From Archegozetes longisetosus (taxonomy: Eukaryota; Arthropoda; Arachnida; Sarcoptiformes; Trhypochthoniidae), in NCBI GenBank assembly GCA_018873245.2, contig JAEMBT020000007.1:9741129-9805128 (forward strand): a stretch of DNA of 64,000 nt, in the 5' to 3' direction. Under the pieces are notes generated by a model. That model was not told the DNA's origin, made no database searches, and saw nothing but the letters and a program-made list of their open reading frames with translations. The position numbers and the translations under genes are program-made. This document shows, piece after piece, positions 37,482 through 51,100 of this stretch; positions within the stretch are counted from its first letter, which is position 1; each line of letters opens with the position of its first letter.

Positions 37482-40400
37482 CGCATAATTCACTTATTTT
37501 GAAAGCGTAAACAAAGTAATAGAGAATATATCCGCTCAGCTCTCTTCATTGACTACTTTTGGTTTTGTTGAGCAGAGATTTTTTTGGGCCACTAGTATTA
37601 AAATACTTTTGAAATGATTATCGCAGACCCGTTATTAGTTTGAAGCATTGAACGCTCAATGCTTTAGTTGGATGGGTGTTAGCAAAAAGTCATAAGTGGG
37701 GTATATCTCAAGGCGAGGGAAGCTGGCTTTCTAAAATCCAATTATTAACCTTCCTTCAATAATTATTACTTATAAATTATAATTAATCTTCATTTATACC
37801 ATTTAACCAATGCTTTAGACGCTTTTCGTCAAAATGCTTTAAATTGATGTTTGAATGAATTGTATTTTGATATTTTCACACCCTTTTCAATGATAACGTT
37901 TAAACTGAGGAAGGAACTCAACTCAATACAACCGAAGGTGAATCAAAATTTTGCAACTCAAATAAGTAAAACTAAAACTTGATGTTGAAACTGCATAATA
38001 AAACTATTAACAGAATATTTTGATTTCAACATAAACTAGTTTTTGATTTGAGAGATTGAAACTATTTTTTGATTGATAGGAGAAGTGATTGAATCGATAC
38101 AAATCGATAAGGTTTTATTAGAGATTAGGGCATTGGTGGCACAAGAATCAATGTTATTTCATAGTAGCCATCGATTTAAGGTTTGTCATAATTGCTACTG
38201 TTCTTATGATACTAATAACGTGATTGAATGGATGAGCTCTAACGTAGAGTTATGACAAATGTCTCAATTCCACTGACAATTATTTTTCTTCCCAAATAAC
38301 ATCTATATTTGTTCCCAATGTCGTCAAAATAGAAATCATTTCTGATTTGTGTCTATTGTATAGTTTGGTTCCATTCTGTTACACAAATCGAATGTATTAT
38401 AGGTTTTATACAAAAAACATTGCAAAGAGTCAATGAATGCGAGACATGATAACTGAATGTTTCTTAAATTGAAGTGTATTTTGTGTTCATGTTATGCATT
38501 TTCACTGTTAAACTGTCTGATTGCGAAAATAACTGTAGGCTCAAATGTTGAGAAAGCAAGTTTGTCGCCCACTCAACAAATTATTATTTATGAAATTAAT
38601 CATTTTTTAAAAGCACCATTAGCCTTTATTAATGCCATTGAAAAGTTGCACAAAATTCAATGCATATCCTTGTATTGAAGATGTTGGTTAAAGTGAATTT
38701 TGCGTAACTCGATTGATTCGAACAAATTTGTTGATAAACTCACTAGACTGTAGCTATTTTCTGAGTTATTTCATTGATATACAGCTCAATTCATAAATAG
38801 AATTCTTACATAAGAATCTTCGTTCGGTTTATTGATTTGTCTTTTAGGGCTTCGCCTAAATCACATTTATTTGGGAGAAACACATGAATAGGTATTTTTA
38901 CTCCAAGTAATTCGTGCCTAAGCATTGAACAACATATCGAATTGTTCCAACAAGTGGGGCCAAGCACCAAATTGAAGAAAACATCCCACAAATATCGCTT
39001 AATTCATCTTAAACAATTAATTTGTTTTAACTGATTATTAATTAGAAAAATTAATGAACGTTCTAAGCATGACCTATGAGCGTTTGGTTTAACTTAAGTC
39101 ATATAACATTTTACTAAATATTCTAACACACATAGAATGTATGTAAACCAAAACCTACTCCTGATTGACCTAATGCTAAGTATTGGCAGTATATGGAATT
39201 TTGTGGTGCTTGCGCGCAAAACTTCATGTCCAGTACATTGATTACTATGAGAATAACCACTCAATTAGAAGTTAATTAACTTTTGCTATTGGATTGCATA
39301 TTGAAACTGGCAGATTATTATATAAGGTTTAAATTATTTTTTAAAATGAAAATCTCAACAAATCCTGTGACCCAACAAAATACGTTTATTAGGAGAACTC
39401 ACGTGAAGCCTAACTGACTCTTATAAAGCTGCTAAATAAATCAAACAAGTACGAGTATTGATTCACTTTTTCACACTTGAATAAGACTCTGACAATTATG
39501 GTTGAATTTTTAGTTTGTTTGCTCACAAAATTGTCAAATCCATTGACTAGACTCGTCGAATACTCATAGAATTAGTTACAAAAATTTGAATACGAAACAA
39601 ACTTAATGACTATTCTAGCACTGACTCGTTTCATAGCTTCAAATATTAAGAAAGTGTGTGAACTTTGAACTACTCAAAAATTATGATTTGAGTAGAGTTA
39701 GAAATGTTCAAATCCTTAGATCATATGCAAATCTACATAATAAACACTCTCGAGTATTAGTGTTATTACAATCTATTAGTTGATGGTCCAGACACTCGCA
39801 AAAAAATATAAACTTGAAACATTAATTCTTTATGGGCATTTTTGTAAACGATCTGAGCAAGAATTGCGTGGTTTAACATCCGATTTATAGTCCATTATTA
39901 TCATTAGCCATAAATGAATAAAAAAATTTTGATTCATATACACCTAATGTTACTCTTTGATGAGAGCATAAGATTTGGTAGAATTTTTTTTACGAATTTA
40001 TTATAAGGAATGGTGCTATGATTAATTGAGTATAACATCAATTTGATGTAATGCAAAATCGATAGAGAAGTTTTCAATTTGAAAGCTATTTATTCGAACG
40101 TTATAGAGTAAGTGAGCGCTAACATAGACTATGATAATTATCTTAAACACAATCTCAGCTTTAGCTAACTCAAGACAGGCAATTTGCATTTAGAGAGTCA
40201 TCGTTGACTTTAGTGTTAATTTTATGTCCATTTCATTGCTTAAGATGGTTGACTTAACTGTGAAATTATCTTACTTAATTTGCTTAATTTGCTAGTAGAC
40301 GGAATAGATTAAAAGTTGAGTTTTGTTAAGATTATTAAATAATGAATTTTTGTTTTTCCGTACACTACTGAGTTACAAAAAGATAAGAGAGTTATAGCGT

Positions 40401-43400
40401 TGTCAACAGTAGCTGTTAGCGATCAAGTTTTATTGGCTTTATTTTGTTGAGAAAAGTCTTTTGCTGAGAATCGTAACCTCATTCTCGTATTCAATTATAT
40501 TTCTCTTTCTCGTAGATTTCATGGGTGTAATAGATTTTCTTTCTGTTCATACGATGAATGCATTGACTAACGCGACTAAAATGATAAAATCTCTCTGAAT
40601 TCCAGATACATTCTAGAGACCAAATGTGCTCTTTGAAAATGACATTCTCTATACTGAAAAATTGAATTTTCCTTTTTTGTCCAATGGCTCTCTTATTGCG
40701 CGATTAAATCGATGATAAAACTGAATGAAGAATAAAAACCTTAGAAATATCGTTAAACTAGTAAACTCTATGCCTATAAATAGATTCTAACTGAACGTGT
40801 TTGTATTTAAACGGATACAAACTCAGGATAACATAAGCTTAATTGAATTTAACTTGAGGGATATTTGAGAAAACCTAATACTTGTACTCCACGGAAAACT
40901 AATTTTCAAACAGATCAAGTCATACGTTAGAAACTTTTCTTCTATAGCACAGTGTAGGACTTGGAGTATAGCTAAATTCTGTTTTCCTTTCCAAGTTCAT
41001 TGAAAAACTGCATGCATGTAGAGTTTTAAATATTTAATAATCTTCACTAATACTAAATTTGAGCACAAATAAGCCTTAGACCGTTTGAAATTGGAACTTC
41101 ATTTCTTCTATTAACAGTAAACTTGTGCACATTTCAGCTATTTTCAGCTCAATATATCCTTGGATCTTAAAAGGTGAGAGAATTGCTTTTTTCATCTTCT
41201 GCAAACACAGCCGCCCAACCTTTTCGATTCAAAAACAATATTTTGACACAGGGCTCAGCTTTTTCATATATTTATGTTGAAAACTCAATTTAAAATGTTT
41301 TCTGTGAAAGCCTGACTGGAGAGCCAATAATACGGCTGAAGAGCTATAAGTCCACATACAATTTAAGCACTGATTTCATTCAAAACAGAACTAAATGGCT
41401 GCCGAATCGCACTCAATGCGATTGGCCATTAAGCGCAGCATAATTAAGCAGTTAATGCTTTAATTGAACTCCTCTGCAGCAAAATTGATTCTAACAAATG
41501 ATTTGTTTTGAGTGTTTGTAGGCATTAAGTCTTTCTTAAGATATGGTTATGAGAAACTTGAGTCACTGAAGTTCTTGCTCTTACCACTAATGAATAATGA
41601 TGATGAGGTCGCTTCCTGAAGATTTAGACTGAGCTCAGTGCGCAACGACTCCACTATAAGCAAAACTTATATATTGAAGAGATCGCTCATATTTATCAAA
41701 GTGATTGCTCTTCTAAATTGAACCTTTCAACGACAAACTAATGCAACTAAATTGTATTTCCATAGTTTGATTTACTATATTTGACATCTAATATTGAGAA
41801 CTTGTTTTCATAAGATCCTTGACGTTGCAATTGTAATTATAATACATTTACATTGACTACGTCTTAAGAGGCATCGATTTAACTTTTAGAATAGAATTGT
41901 TATGTGCTGTATATGTGATGTGTATGTGATGTGTATGTTAAGACATTTAAGATTTTGAGAATATCGTATGTGAAACGGTAAGAGCAACAAAGGAAGATAT
42001 TTGAAAAATGCATGCAATAATCGGCGCATTCATAGAATATTATCGTCTTTTGTGAATCTGCTTTGAGCATAGAAAAGTTTAGCTCCCTTTATATCAAATA
42101 AGAATCTCTTAATTTTTAATATAATCAAATTCCTTCGCCTACTTATTTAATTACAGTAAGAAATGAAATGATCTGTTGAGCGAACCGAAAATAACTTCTT
42201 AAGACAGTCAGATATAAGCCTACCATTAGGAACGTTGAATCACTCATAAGCACATTATTCTGTAATGATAGTGTTGGGTCAGTGTAGCAAAAATAAGCTT
42301 ACTTTAGTTCGTATGAACTCAATAGAATCATTGTTTAGAAAATAAAATAAATCACTTCTTAACGAACAGAATTAGATCAAAAATTAATGACTCGCTAAAC
42401 CTGAATCTACTCTAACTTTTCTTCTCTCTTTCCAAATTAATCAACGGAATCGACTAATAACTTAAAATAGGTTGAAGTTTGAAAAGTTTTTAGGAGAGAT
42501 GAAATGATTTTGGCTACTTTTGTTGTTTAGTCAGAATGCTTTCAAACAATAATTGTAGTAATGATGACAAAGAACAAGCTACAAATAAAACTAAATGTCT
42601 CTAAATTGTCCTCAAACGCTCACTGCTATAATCCTCTTGATGCTTAAGTAAATTCTGGATTCTTGTCTCGAGTAAGAGCTATGCCTAACATTACCAAATA
42701 CTCGTTGGACTAACTCTACGGTCAACTAAAGAACTCTTTATTTTGTAGTGTTGATAACAAATCAAGATTAGTTTTTTAGTGTTAAATGATGGTTAAAATT
42801 ATCAGATTTCTCAACGTGTATTCAGTATGTTGCACCCAGTCATAATCGATTGACTTTATTAATGCTCTAAAATAAAATAATAGTTTGAGCTCTCGCCAGA
42901 TCAATTGAACTTAAGAATCAGTCGAATCGAGAAAGATAGTGAATCTGGCTGCAAAATCTAAATTGATTGATTTAGCTAAGCCCGGGATCAATTGAACAAT
43001 TAAGTTGTTTATCTTATATTTTTATTTGGGTGACTGCTGTGTTTTAATAGTAATTATAGAGCAACGCCAACATAAATCAACCTTATCTTATTAGTTATGA
43101 GAAAGTGTTTTATTGAAAACTTGATTCATTTTGACAAACTTTATATACTTTTGTAACAATAAGTTTTGTTCAATTAATAACTAATAAGCTAAGACATTAA
43201 GGATTTATATGTTATCACTTTATCGAGTATATGACATTCTGTAAACAAAATACTTTTTATAAGGGAGATAATAAATTCTATTATACCTGATTTTCAATTC
43301 AGATCTATTATTAATAGACCATTAATCCTTAATCACAACTCCACTCAAACTTTCAACTGAAGCACATCTCAACAGTGAAACAGTAATGAAAAATACTAAT

Positions 43401-43565
43401 AGTCTTCTTCCTTCATCTTCACAAAACTGCACTCAAAACAATCAATTAATAATGATTATGTCTTCCAGTTTAGTTCAATTTGATGGTAGTGTTGGCGAGG
43501 ATCGTTAAAGCACTGGCAGATGAAGTACTAGTTAATGATTAGAGGAAGACTCGGTTGTTACTCTC
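37482..43565. other. Long intergenic stretch without recognised genes
   Basis: About 6 kb of AT-rich sequence upstream of the hexosaminidase start. I found no exon with splice signals and family similarity. There is a short GT-rich tandem repeat at 41903-41938. An open stretch at 38806-38991 was considered and rejected. Confidence 0.45.
41903..41938. repeat. Short GT-rich tandem repeat
   Basis: Three imperfect copies of an 11-bp unit close to GTATGTGATGT. No other meaning is evident. Confidence 0.5.
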
Positions 43566-43992
43566 TCAAAATCTGTTAAGATGAATGGACGGATTTGGTG
43601 TTTGCACGTAAAACCCAAGCTTTGTGTGTGAATCGTGTTTGTTCTGGGAACAATATTTGCGATAACAAATCCTTATAAGAAGTATTAACACGAGTACTGC
43701 AATCATTTGCGCCACCGGCAGAATAACCACTAAAATAACGGAAAGTGATCCGCTGTCGTCGTTGGCATCACCAGCGTGAGCACCAGGAATCCTCGAACCA
43801 CCTTTTGGAATAAGATAAAAGTTTATTGAAGATAATGTAAATTAATTGGATTGAATTGATTTTGCCTTTTGTAGCGATAGCTCCACCTCTGCCGCCAGCA
43901 CTATCGCAAAACTTAAAAGCAATCATAATCTTAATAAAGATGACATAACCCAACTTAAAAAACAATTTTCTATTTCCAAACATAACAAGCAT
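43566..43992 (-). CDS. Small single-pass membrane protein, 120 aa, 2 exons (unrecognised)
   Basis: Exons 43992-43866 and 43801-43566; 363 nt, whole codons. I do not recognise the family. The N-terminal ~30 residues are hydrophobic (KLGYVIFIKIMIAF) and could be a signal peptide. A short Gly-rich stretch (AGGRGGAIATKGGSRIPGAH) follows. One strong membrane segment, about residues 67-90, reads VILVVILPVAQMIAVLVLIL and is followed by basic, Cys-containing RICYRKYC. The tail ends YVQTPNPSIHLNRF. This predicts a type I protein with a tiny ectodomain and a ~40-residue cytosolic tail. The intron would use a GC donor (AAAG|GCAAAA), a weaker match to consensus than usual. The gene is plausible from length closure and membrane topology, but expression is unproven. 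Confidence 0.45.
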
Positions 43993-46663
43993 TCGTTCAG
44001 TTTATCAGGAAATCCAAGCATTTAATATCGAAGAATTGAAACAAAACTTTTTAAAGAGATTAGAGGAAGAAACGTTAGCGTTTGGTTGAGATATCATATC
44101 TTGAGAAGTGAGCATCACATCCTGACAGCTTTTAAGGTCTACACGTTCTGTAAACAGTATCGATTCGCGCTTACTCTGTAGAGTTGGTCTGTTTCTCCCT
44201 ATTTCATTGCTCAATATTTACTCCAATTCAACAGAATATCAAAGAATATCACAGAACACCATAGAATACCATTGAATGGCTTTATAGTGGACTAAATGGT
44301 GAGTTATATGAGTTAAAATAACGGTATTGAGCACTCGTTAACATTACTGTTGGCTTACTTACCAGTTAGCAATAAATGGATTTACCTTAGCCCTCTCGTT
44401 GACGCACATCAATCTAACGATCACTCTTTAATTTGAGCATCTTCCAAAAACACTCATTTTCAATTACACTAATCACATTTAAGTGAAGCCCAATTTTTGT
44501 ACGTTTCTTGTAATCTAGTCATCAGACTGAACAAATGTATTAGAGATAAACTTATTGATTGTTATACTCTGAACAAAGTTTGCAAATCTCATTCTTAGTG
44601 AAAAACGTAATGAGAAAATCAATTGAATCATAATGACGAGCAATTTACTTACAGCTTAGTTGATAGTTGCTCTCGAAATAATGTTAGTTTATAGCATTCA
44701 TTTATGGATTTCGATTCAATCAAAAGCAATATGAAACAAAATTCAACTAAATTACTCTTAAACGACTCAATATTTTATGTTTGCAATTCTCGAAAATTGT
44801 GCCAAATACGGACTGACTAATGATTCTCATTGAAAATTAGTCTCCATTTTAAGTATTTAACAAACATTTTTCATCAGTACTGGAATTGAATTTATTCGAA
44901 AAGCTATTATGTCACAAAAACATGACTGCTTCAACTTGAGCTAAAGCAAAAGTCTAAAAACATTTAATGTAAGCCTTACCATAATTTGTCCTATTATTCA
45001 CTAAAGTAGCAACGAATTAGCCTAACATTAATCCTAAGCTGGAATAACTGGCCCTTATATGTAGTTTTATAGCATCGATTCCTATAGTCTAACGGCAAAA
45101 AATGAGCAATATTTGAATGGCCAAGGGGATTCTGGGAATGGCTGGTCATAACAGTAAACAATTCTCTTGTCAAAATAAAGTTGCTATAATAATTTAGATC
45201 TTTTATTACTCACCAATCTCACCAATTCTTTTTCGCCTATTCATCATAGCATCAGTTCAATCCTACTAAGTAAACATAATACACAATTTCTTTAGTAATG
45301 TACAGTTGTTTTAAATTGATGTCTTTCACTTTTAGTCCGATTTTAAGTTTCACTTTAGTATTCATGCAATTCAAATCATATAGATTTTCCATTTTAAGTA
45401 TCCATTATTTCCACGTTCAGTTCAAGTTAGTGTCAATAAAGTTGAGGATCAAGCTCTGCAACAATACCTAATCAGGTGAAGTTTGTTGTATAACTTAATA
45501 GTGCAATTTTGCGCAATATAATCACGTCAAAAAACTCGTAAACTAGAACGTGACAGTGTTTGCTAACAATCCCATGTTATATATGTTATAACAGTAAGAC
45601 ATAAACTGTAGTTTTACTCCAAAAATCTTAAATTAATAATACTTTTTGTGTAATATAAAACGGATAAGTAGTATGAAAAGGTTTAAGTTATTGACAAAAT
45701 TTTCAATAGAGATTTCATACAATGATATGACACTTAAATGATTTTAGAAAGAGATGCTGAATAACGAAAATAGAGCCCTTCAACACTGAAAATAATCTAC
45801 TTTTGAAATGAAGTTTTCATATGTTTACGATAGAATAGAGAATTTCAACTTTGAACCATACAATACTGTATATGAAACTCTGCGAAATCTCACACGAGTT
45901 AAGAAATTGTTTGCTGCTCTATCTCTAACTTTTTTCATGTTCCTCAGAAACTGCTTCTTCAATAAATCTTATAGTTTTTCTCCTATTCATTGTATTATTA
46001 CTTATAATAAACTATTGTTGGAATTGAATGCTTTGGGGAAGACTAAAGAAATTGCTTTGAAAGTTTTGACATAAAAATAACTTAAAACCTAAATTATACT
46101 AAAGCCAAGTACTGTATCATAAATTCATGTCAATGGCAGAATTTGGTCTTAAGCTTTTGAGTCAAACTGATTCATATTGAATTAATTTTGTGCTTAGAGT
46201 TTACCAAAAACCTACTGAGAGTTCTCAGAATTGAGAATTGAATTATCCCTGAGAATATGATTATTATTGGAATGTTTTAACTTGCGTAGCTATGAATTTA
46301 ATGATAATTGGAAGCTATCGACTGCAACTGATGGCATATTTATTAGGATTGCATAGTTTTGCATAAGTTATCAAACACCTACTCTTAGTCGAAAAGCGTA
46401 AAATACCTGTGATATTTAAGTTTTTCTCGTGTCTACGAGTCAAAATTTGCTGTCAACCACCAAATAAGGGGCCATTCAAGGTACTTGTGTGGGAAAATGC
46501 TTTCATCTTTCCTATAACTCCTTTGCTTTAATTTTTAGATCAATAAGGTATTTGATGTTAAAAACGTTTTGACAGCATTTCACTTCATTTCATTTTAAAG
46601 TAATGAATGAGCTCAAGCCGTTATAACGAGTTGAAAGTCAATAAGCACTAGTTTCAGCCCAAC
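43993..46663. other. Intergenic region between divergent genes
   Basis: About 2.7 kb between the small membrane protein (minus) and the Kazal gene (plus). It contains a five-unit 10-bp repeat at 44231-44279. An open frame at 45808-46074 has no signal, splice or family support. A GAGGGCTAAG|GTAAAT donor-like site on the minus strand near 44390 could mark a 5' UTR exon of the membrane gene; this is a guess. Confidence 0.4.
44231..44279. repeat. Five-unit 10-bp tandem repeat
   Basis: Consecutive 10-bp units are ACAGAATATC, AAAGAATATC, ACAGAACACC, ATAGAATACC and ATTGAATGG. The AGAAT core spaced at one helical turn is clear. It lies upstream of the small membrane gene; function unknown. Confidence 0.6.
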
Positions 46664-48101
46664 ATGCATTTTGTCTCAACTATTCTGGTTCTCATATCTC
46701 TCATATCTGTTCACTTGTTTGGTCAGTGAATAATCATACGATGATAGTCTTAATCCTGCTAAAATCACTTTTTTACCTTAAGCTCCCTTGGATTGTCCAG
46801 TTGAGTGCACTTCAAGTCAATCAAATAGTGCTGAACCGATTTGCGCGTCAAATGGCAATTCATACGAATCGATATGCGAAATGTTGAAAAATAATTGCAG
46901 GTTTGACTCCAGTGCCTAAGAGACTAGGCTTCGCTACAATTCTATATATTTTATTTCGAAATAATAGTCTAACTCAAGTCGATTGGGAAGAGTGTAGAGG
47001 CAATGATCCACTTTGTCCTTCCGATTGCCTGGATATTCAAGATCCAGTTTGTGCAGGTCTTATGACTTTTATTGTTTATAGAAACTTTAACTCTAATTGA
47101 ATTGATTTTTGATGCGATAAAGATGATGGAAAGATCTATCCAAACAAATGCGTTATGCATAAACGAAATTGCGGGTAACGGTGACCACTTCATGTTAAAA
47201 GCTCTTAAACGTTGAAATTTATTTCAGGAAAAAAATTTCTCAGCGACCTTTAATGTATTGCTTTGGAAGAAATAGACGTAAGTTTTATCACTAACTCGTT
47301 TTCTTCTCTGATGCTTTATTTTTAGATCCACTTCAAACTCTAATTTTATGCTTAAGGGTTTTTCAAGCTTTTTAATGACACTTCATCAGCAACTAAGTCA
47401 AACAATTGAATAATTGAAAGTTAACACAAAATTTGAATTAATTTGTGAAAAACCTAATACTTTAGATGACGACTGTACTGATCTATTCTGGTATTTTTAG
47501 AGGGAAGAACGCTTGAATCGTGCCCAAAATCATGCTTGGAATTATACAAACCTGTTTGTGGTAGCGATGGACAAATTTATTTGAATGAGTGTTATCTCAG
47601 GCAAAAGAATTGCGGGTATGAATACAAACTAAAATTGATATAATCTTTCATTTTCATTATTTCAATTGATACAAATGAAGAAACGGAGTTAAATCGGTTC
47701 CAATGAATAATTGCGTGAAAACTTCGAGGTATGTGATCGAGTTTGATAAGAAAGAAAATGACTTTCATAATTGCTTTTATTATAATTGAATTACAGTTGT
47801 CCGGGTGAGCCATATCTTATTACCTATACAATACATTCCATACAACTGAATCTTTCTTAAAATATCGCTTTTTATAGAGGCCTGTATTGCAATTTACGAT
47901 CCCGTTTGCGGGTAAGAATTCATGCAATCCAATCTTATGAATAAGATAACTAATCGTTAAACTTGTAATAACAGGTCGGATGGCAAAATATACTTAAATG
48001 AATGTAAGATGTTATTAGAAACGTGCAAAACTAACGTCAAACGAATGTCGTTACAATTCTGTGTTGGAGATAACGAACACAAAAATCATAAGAATAAATA
48101 A
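46664..48101 (+). CDS. Secreted protein with four Kazal-type domains, 232 aa, 10 exons
   Basis: Exons 46664-46721, 46783-46900, 46968-47056, 47123-47174, 47228-47277, 47501-47615, 47681-47728, 47797-47804, 47878-47911, 47975-48101; 699 nt. Exon 1 is a signal peptide (MHFVSTILVLISLISVHLFG). Four Cys-rich units follow: DCPVEC...PICASNGNSYESIC; LCPSDCLDIQDPVCADDGKIYPNKC; SCPKSCLELYKPVCGSDGQIY; SCPEACIAIYDPVCGSDGKIY. The PVCxxDGxxYxNxC pattern is the Kazal core. Known family role: serine protease inhibition, or in follistatin-like proteins growth factor binding. The P1 positions are not basic-rich or uniform, so target proteases are not inferred. Exon 8 is only 8 nt; without it the fourth domain would lose its frame and first cysteine. 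Phase and exon boundaries repeat between domains 2-4, suggesting tandem domain duplication. The stop lies 65 bp from the convergent TMEM201 stop. Confidence 0.9.
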
Positions 48102-48166
48102 ACAATTAGCTTTACAAATAGTCAATCGAATATATGATTATTTTGATAAGAAACAATACTTAAAAA

Positions 48167-51100
48167 TTACTTGATACAAAAGTTGTTTTGAGGTAGACTT
48201 TGAATTGTAAAATGAAAGTTCATTGAATTAAAATCACACGTAGTCTTAAAGACAACTGGCAGTGAAAGAAATATTACAAAAGAAAATAGTAATAATAAGA
48301 AAATAGCGAAGACAAATGTTTGCGTAAGATTCGCTGAAAGAGTCTGATGTTTGGGATTCTCACTAGAACATTTATTTGATGTTTTACCAAAGGTTAGAGT
48401 AGATAATGATCCGCTGACAGATGTTTGTTCACTACTCAATCCAATAGAGTTCGTTCTATATTTACCAATAAAAGCAGTTCGTCGCAGCGCGCCGTTAGAG
48501 TTATAGAAACTCTTTCGTTCATAATCAACTATATGAGGAAACGAACCCTTCATTGAGTTGACTGAAGCATATCGATTCACTAGAGCTGATTCACCTAAAA
48601 TAACGTCAATTTTGCTTTAGTTTTTGTTTCAACTTTATTTGCTTTAGAGAAAACCAAATAAAATTCAAATTCACTAAACTTACTGCTGATAGAGTCAGGT
48701 GCTGATGGTGGAGGTGTCACCAAACCTGTCGTATTATGATTGATCCAATGCGAACAACGGGAGTACTGGTCGTTATTGGCGAACAAAGCATAGTTTAGGT
48801 TGTCTTTTCTTGGATATCTTGATTGAGTCGGACATGGCTTGAAAGGTGAGACCCATGATGTCTGAGCTATTGATTCGTAATGAAATTTGGCAGGAAGTAT
48901 TATCTTATTGGCACAACTGCTTCCATAACTTAACGAACGCTTTATTGGACTACTAGAAAAGTTGCCATCAAATCGACTCGACTGACCTATTCTTTGCTTG
49001 TCAGATTGATCGAGAATACAAAGAGCTTCTATTTGTTCGCGAATGAGCTGGTCTGGACTAGTATTTGAATTGATATTGTTTTCTGTAGAATCTACATTGT
49101 GTCTACCCTTATCTGCTTTATTTGAGCATACATTCGAGTTATGTGCTAAAGTGTTTGATGTTTTTTTATGCTCAATCAAAACAGTTGCTTCTTTATCAGA
49201 CTGTCTTTTAACTACGAACAAACGAATGCACGTATTGATTGGCGACAATATAATCGCAAATACACACAATATTGGCCTCAATAGAATTGAGTCGCTTTGA
49301 GGTATGAATTTTACTGATAGCGGAATATTGATGACTAAGTATGCGATCCATAGTAATTGTGAGAATATATTCGTTAACTGCAGCAAGTCTTTGCCACTAA
49401 CAATAATAGCTATAAATGAAGCTAAATATCCAATCACAATCAGTAGTGACGGTTGCGTTAAATAAGTTGATAAAAATTGAATCAATCTTGGATCAAATTC
49501 TATAAGTGATAGTTCATTTGTTTGTTGCAGTTCGTTCATACTAGTAATCAATAGGACTAATGCGCAAAGCAGACTAACGCTTTCTAAAAGATTGATCACA
49601 GCAAACATGAACCAACTTAAACTTCGTTTAGCCTTTTGTTTCATAAATACTGAATCGTTGCCATTAAACGCTTTGGTGGTACTTCTATTTTTGTTTGGTC
49701 CTTTAGAAGAGTTAATTGGTTGCGACAGAATGTGTTCAACTTTGTTTTTGCAATCAGCACACAGTTTATATTCCTTTTCTAGATGCTTTTTGTATTCATC
49801 ACATTCTTGACTAAAATTTGTTTCGTTAAATGGTACAAATTCAGCTAAAAGTTTCACTTTAATCTCTTGATTAACATTACATTGGTTGCAGAGTTGGTTT
49901 GAGTTTGAGTAGCAGTTCGGTATTTGACGGCAGTATTGTTTAGCATTTTTAGTCTGATCGTATTGAGCACTTATCAGCTTATTGTAGTTTCCATCCTAAA
50001 TAAATAAATATTTCATTTTGAATATTTTTTTCTAAATTGATGCTAACTATTTTCTACTCAATGATTGAGTCAATCAATAAGTTTTAAACTAGTGACTAGT
50101 GACTAGTTCAATTGTATAAATAGACTATGCTTATATCGGAATAGCCTCAAACCTAATTTTGTTGTATTTTCTCTTTCGATACTAGAATTGTTTCAAATTT
50201 TGATTAGAAAACGTGATTGTTTGTAAAAGAAAGAGATTAAACTGTTTTGTGTTATCATTTGAAATATAGATGTTGTAAGAATAAAAATAAAGTATTGATA
50301 TTACTAGTCGGAGGTATAACGATATATAAAAGTTAACAGATGTGAGATTAGTATCGATTCTATAAGAAAAACTTTTTGTTCGAAGATAGTGCGAATAAGT
50401 TTTTCTCTGTCATACGGTATTGCTCTGTAAATATAGTAAATAAATCATTACTTAATCCATAAAATTGATGGTATAAACTCACAACCAGTCAACTTATATT
50501 TATTATCCCAATCATAGTAAGTACAATGCTTTTTAGGTAACCTTAAGCTCATTCAACTCTCATTATCATCAGAAGATGTCTTCAGGTGTAAAACTAGGTC
50601 TCATTTATTGATTTTTAGTTCAATCTAAGAATGTTTTACGAAACAACTAATAATACTATGGATTCAAACAAAATAAATCATTGCATTGGACGCAAACAAA
50701 ACACTTTTGTATTGAGTTGTGATTAAGTTTGAATAAAGCGACCAATTTTTCCAAATTTTCAAAACCAATTAAACAAATCAATGTCTGAAATACTAGTTTA
50801 GAAACAATTAAGTTTTGCATTCATTCTGAAATGTAGACTAAAGAGAGCGCTCACTTCAAACAAAGAATAGATGAAAAATAAAATAATACAAATTGAGAAT
50901 AACATCAATTGATAACAGACTAATAAATGGATTGGTATTGAGTTGAATCTTAAGTGAAATTATTAAATGAAGCAAAATGCAAACCTTTGAGAACCCATTG
51001 TATTGGTGGCAGTGAAGGCAAGACCACGAATTTCTTTGACTAAATAACACTTCATTCGGTTCATTGCAAAACCAACAAAACTCTCGCTTTGGAACTATTT

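Noticed and set aside
38806-38991. Open minus-strand stretch with Cys- and Pro-containing sequence
   Set aside because: A short frame ending in a plausible peptide, but no splice partner, family match or start context could be found. A decayed gene fragment remains possible.
45808-46074. Plus-strand open frame of 88 residues
   Set aside because: No signal peptide, domain or splice support; composition is like surrounding AT-rich sequence.
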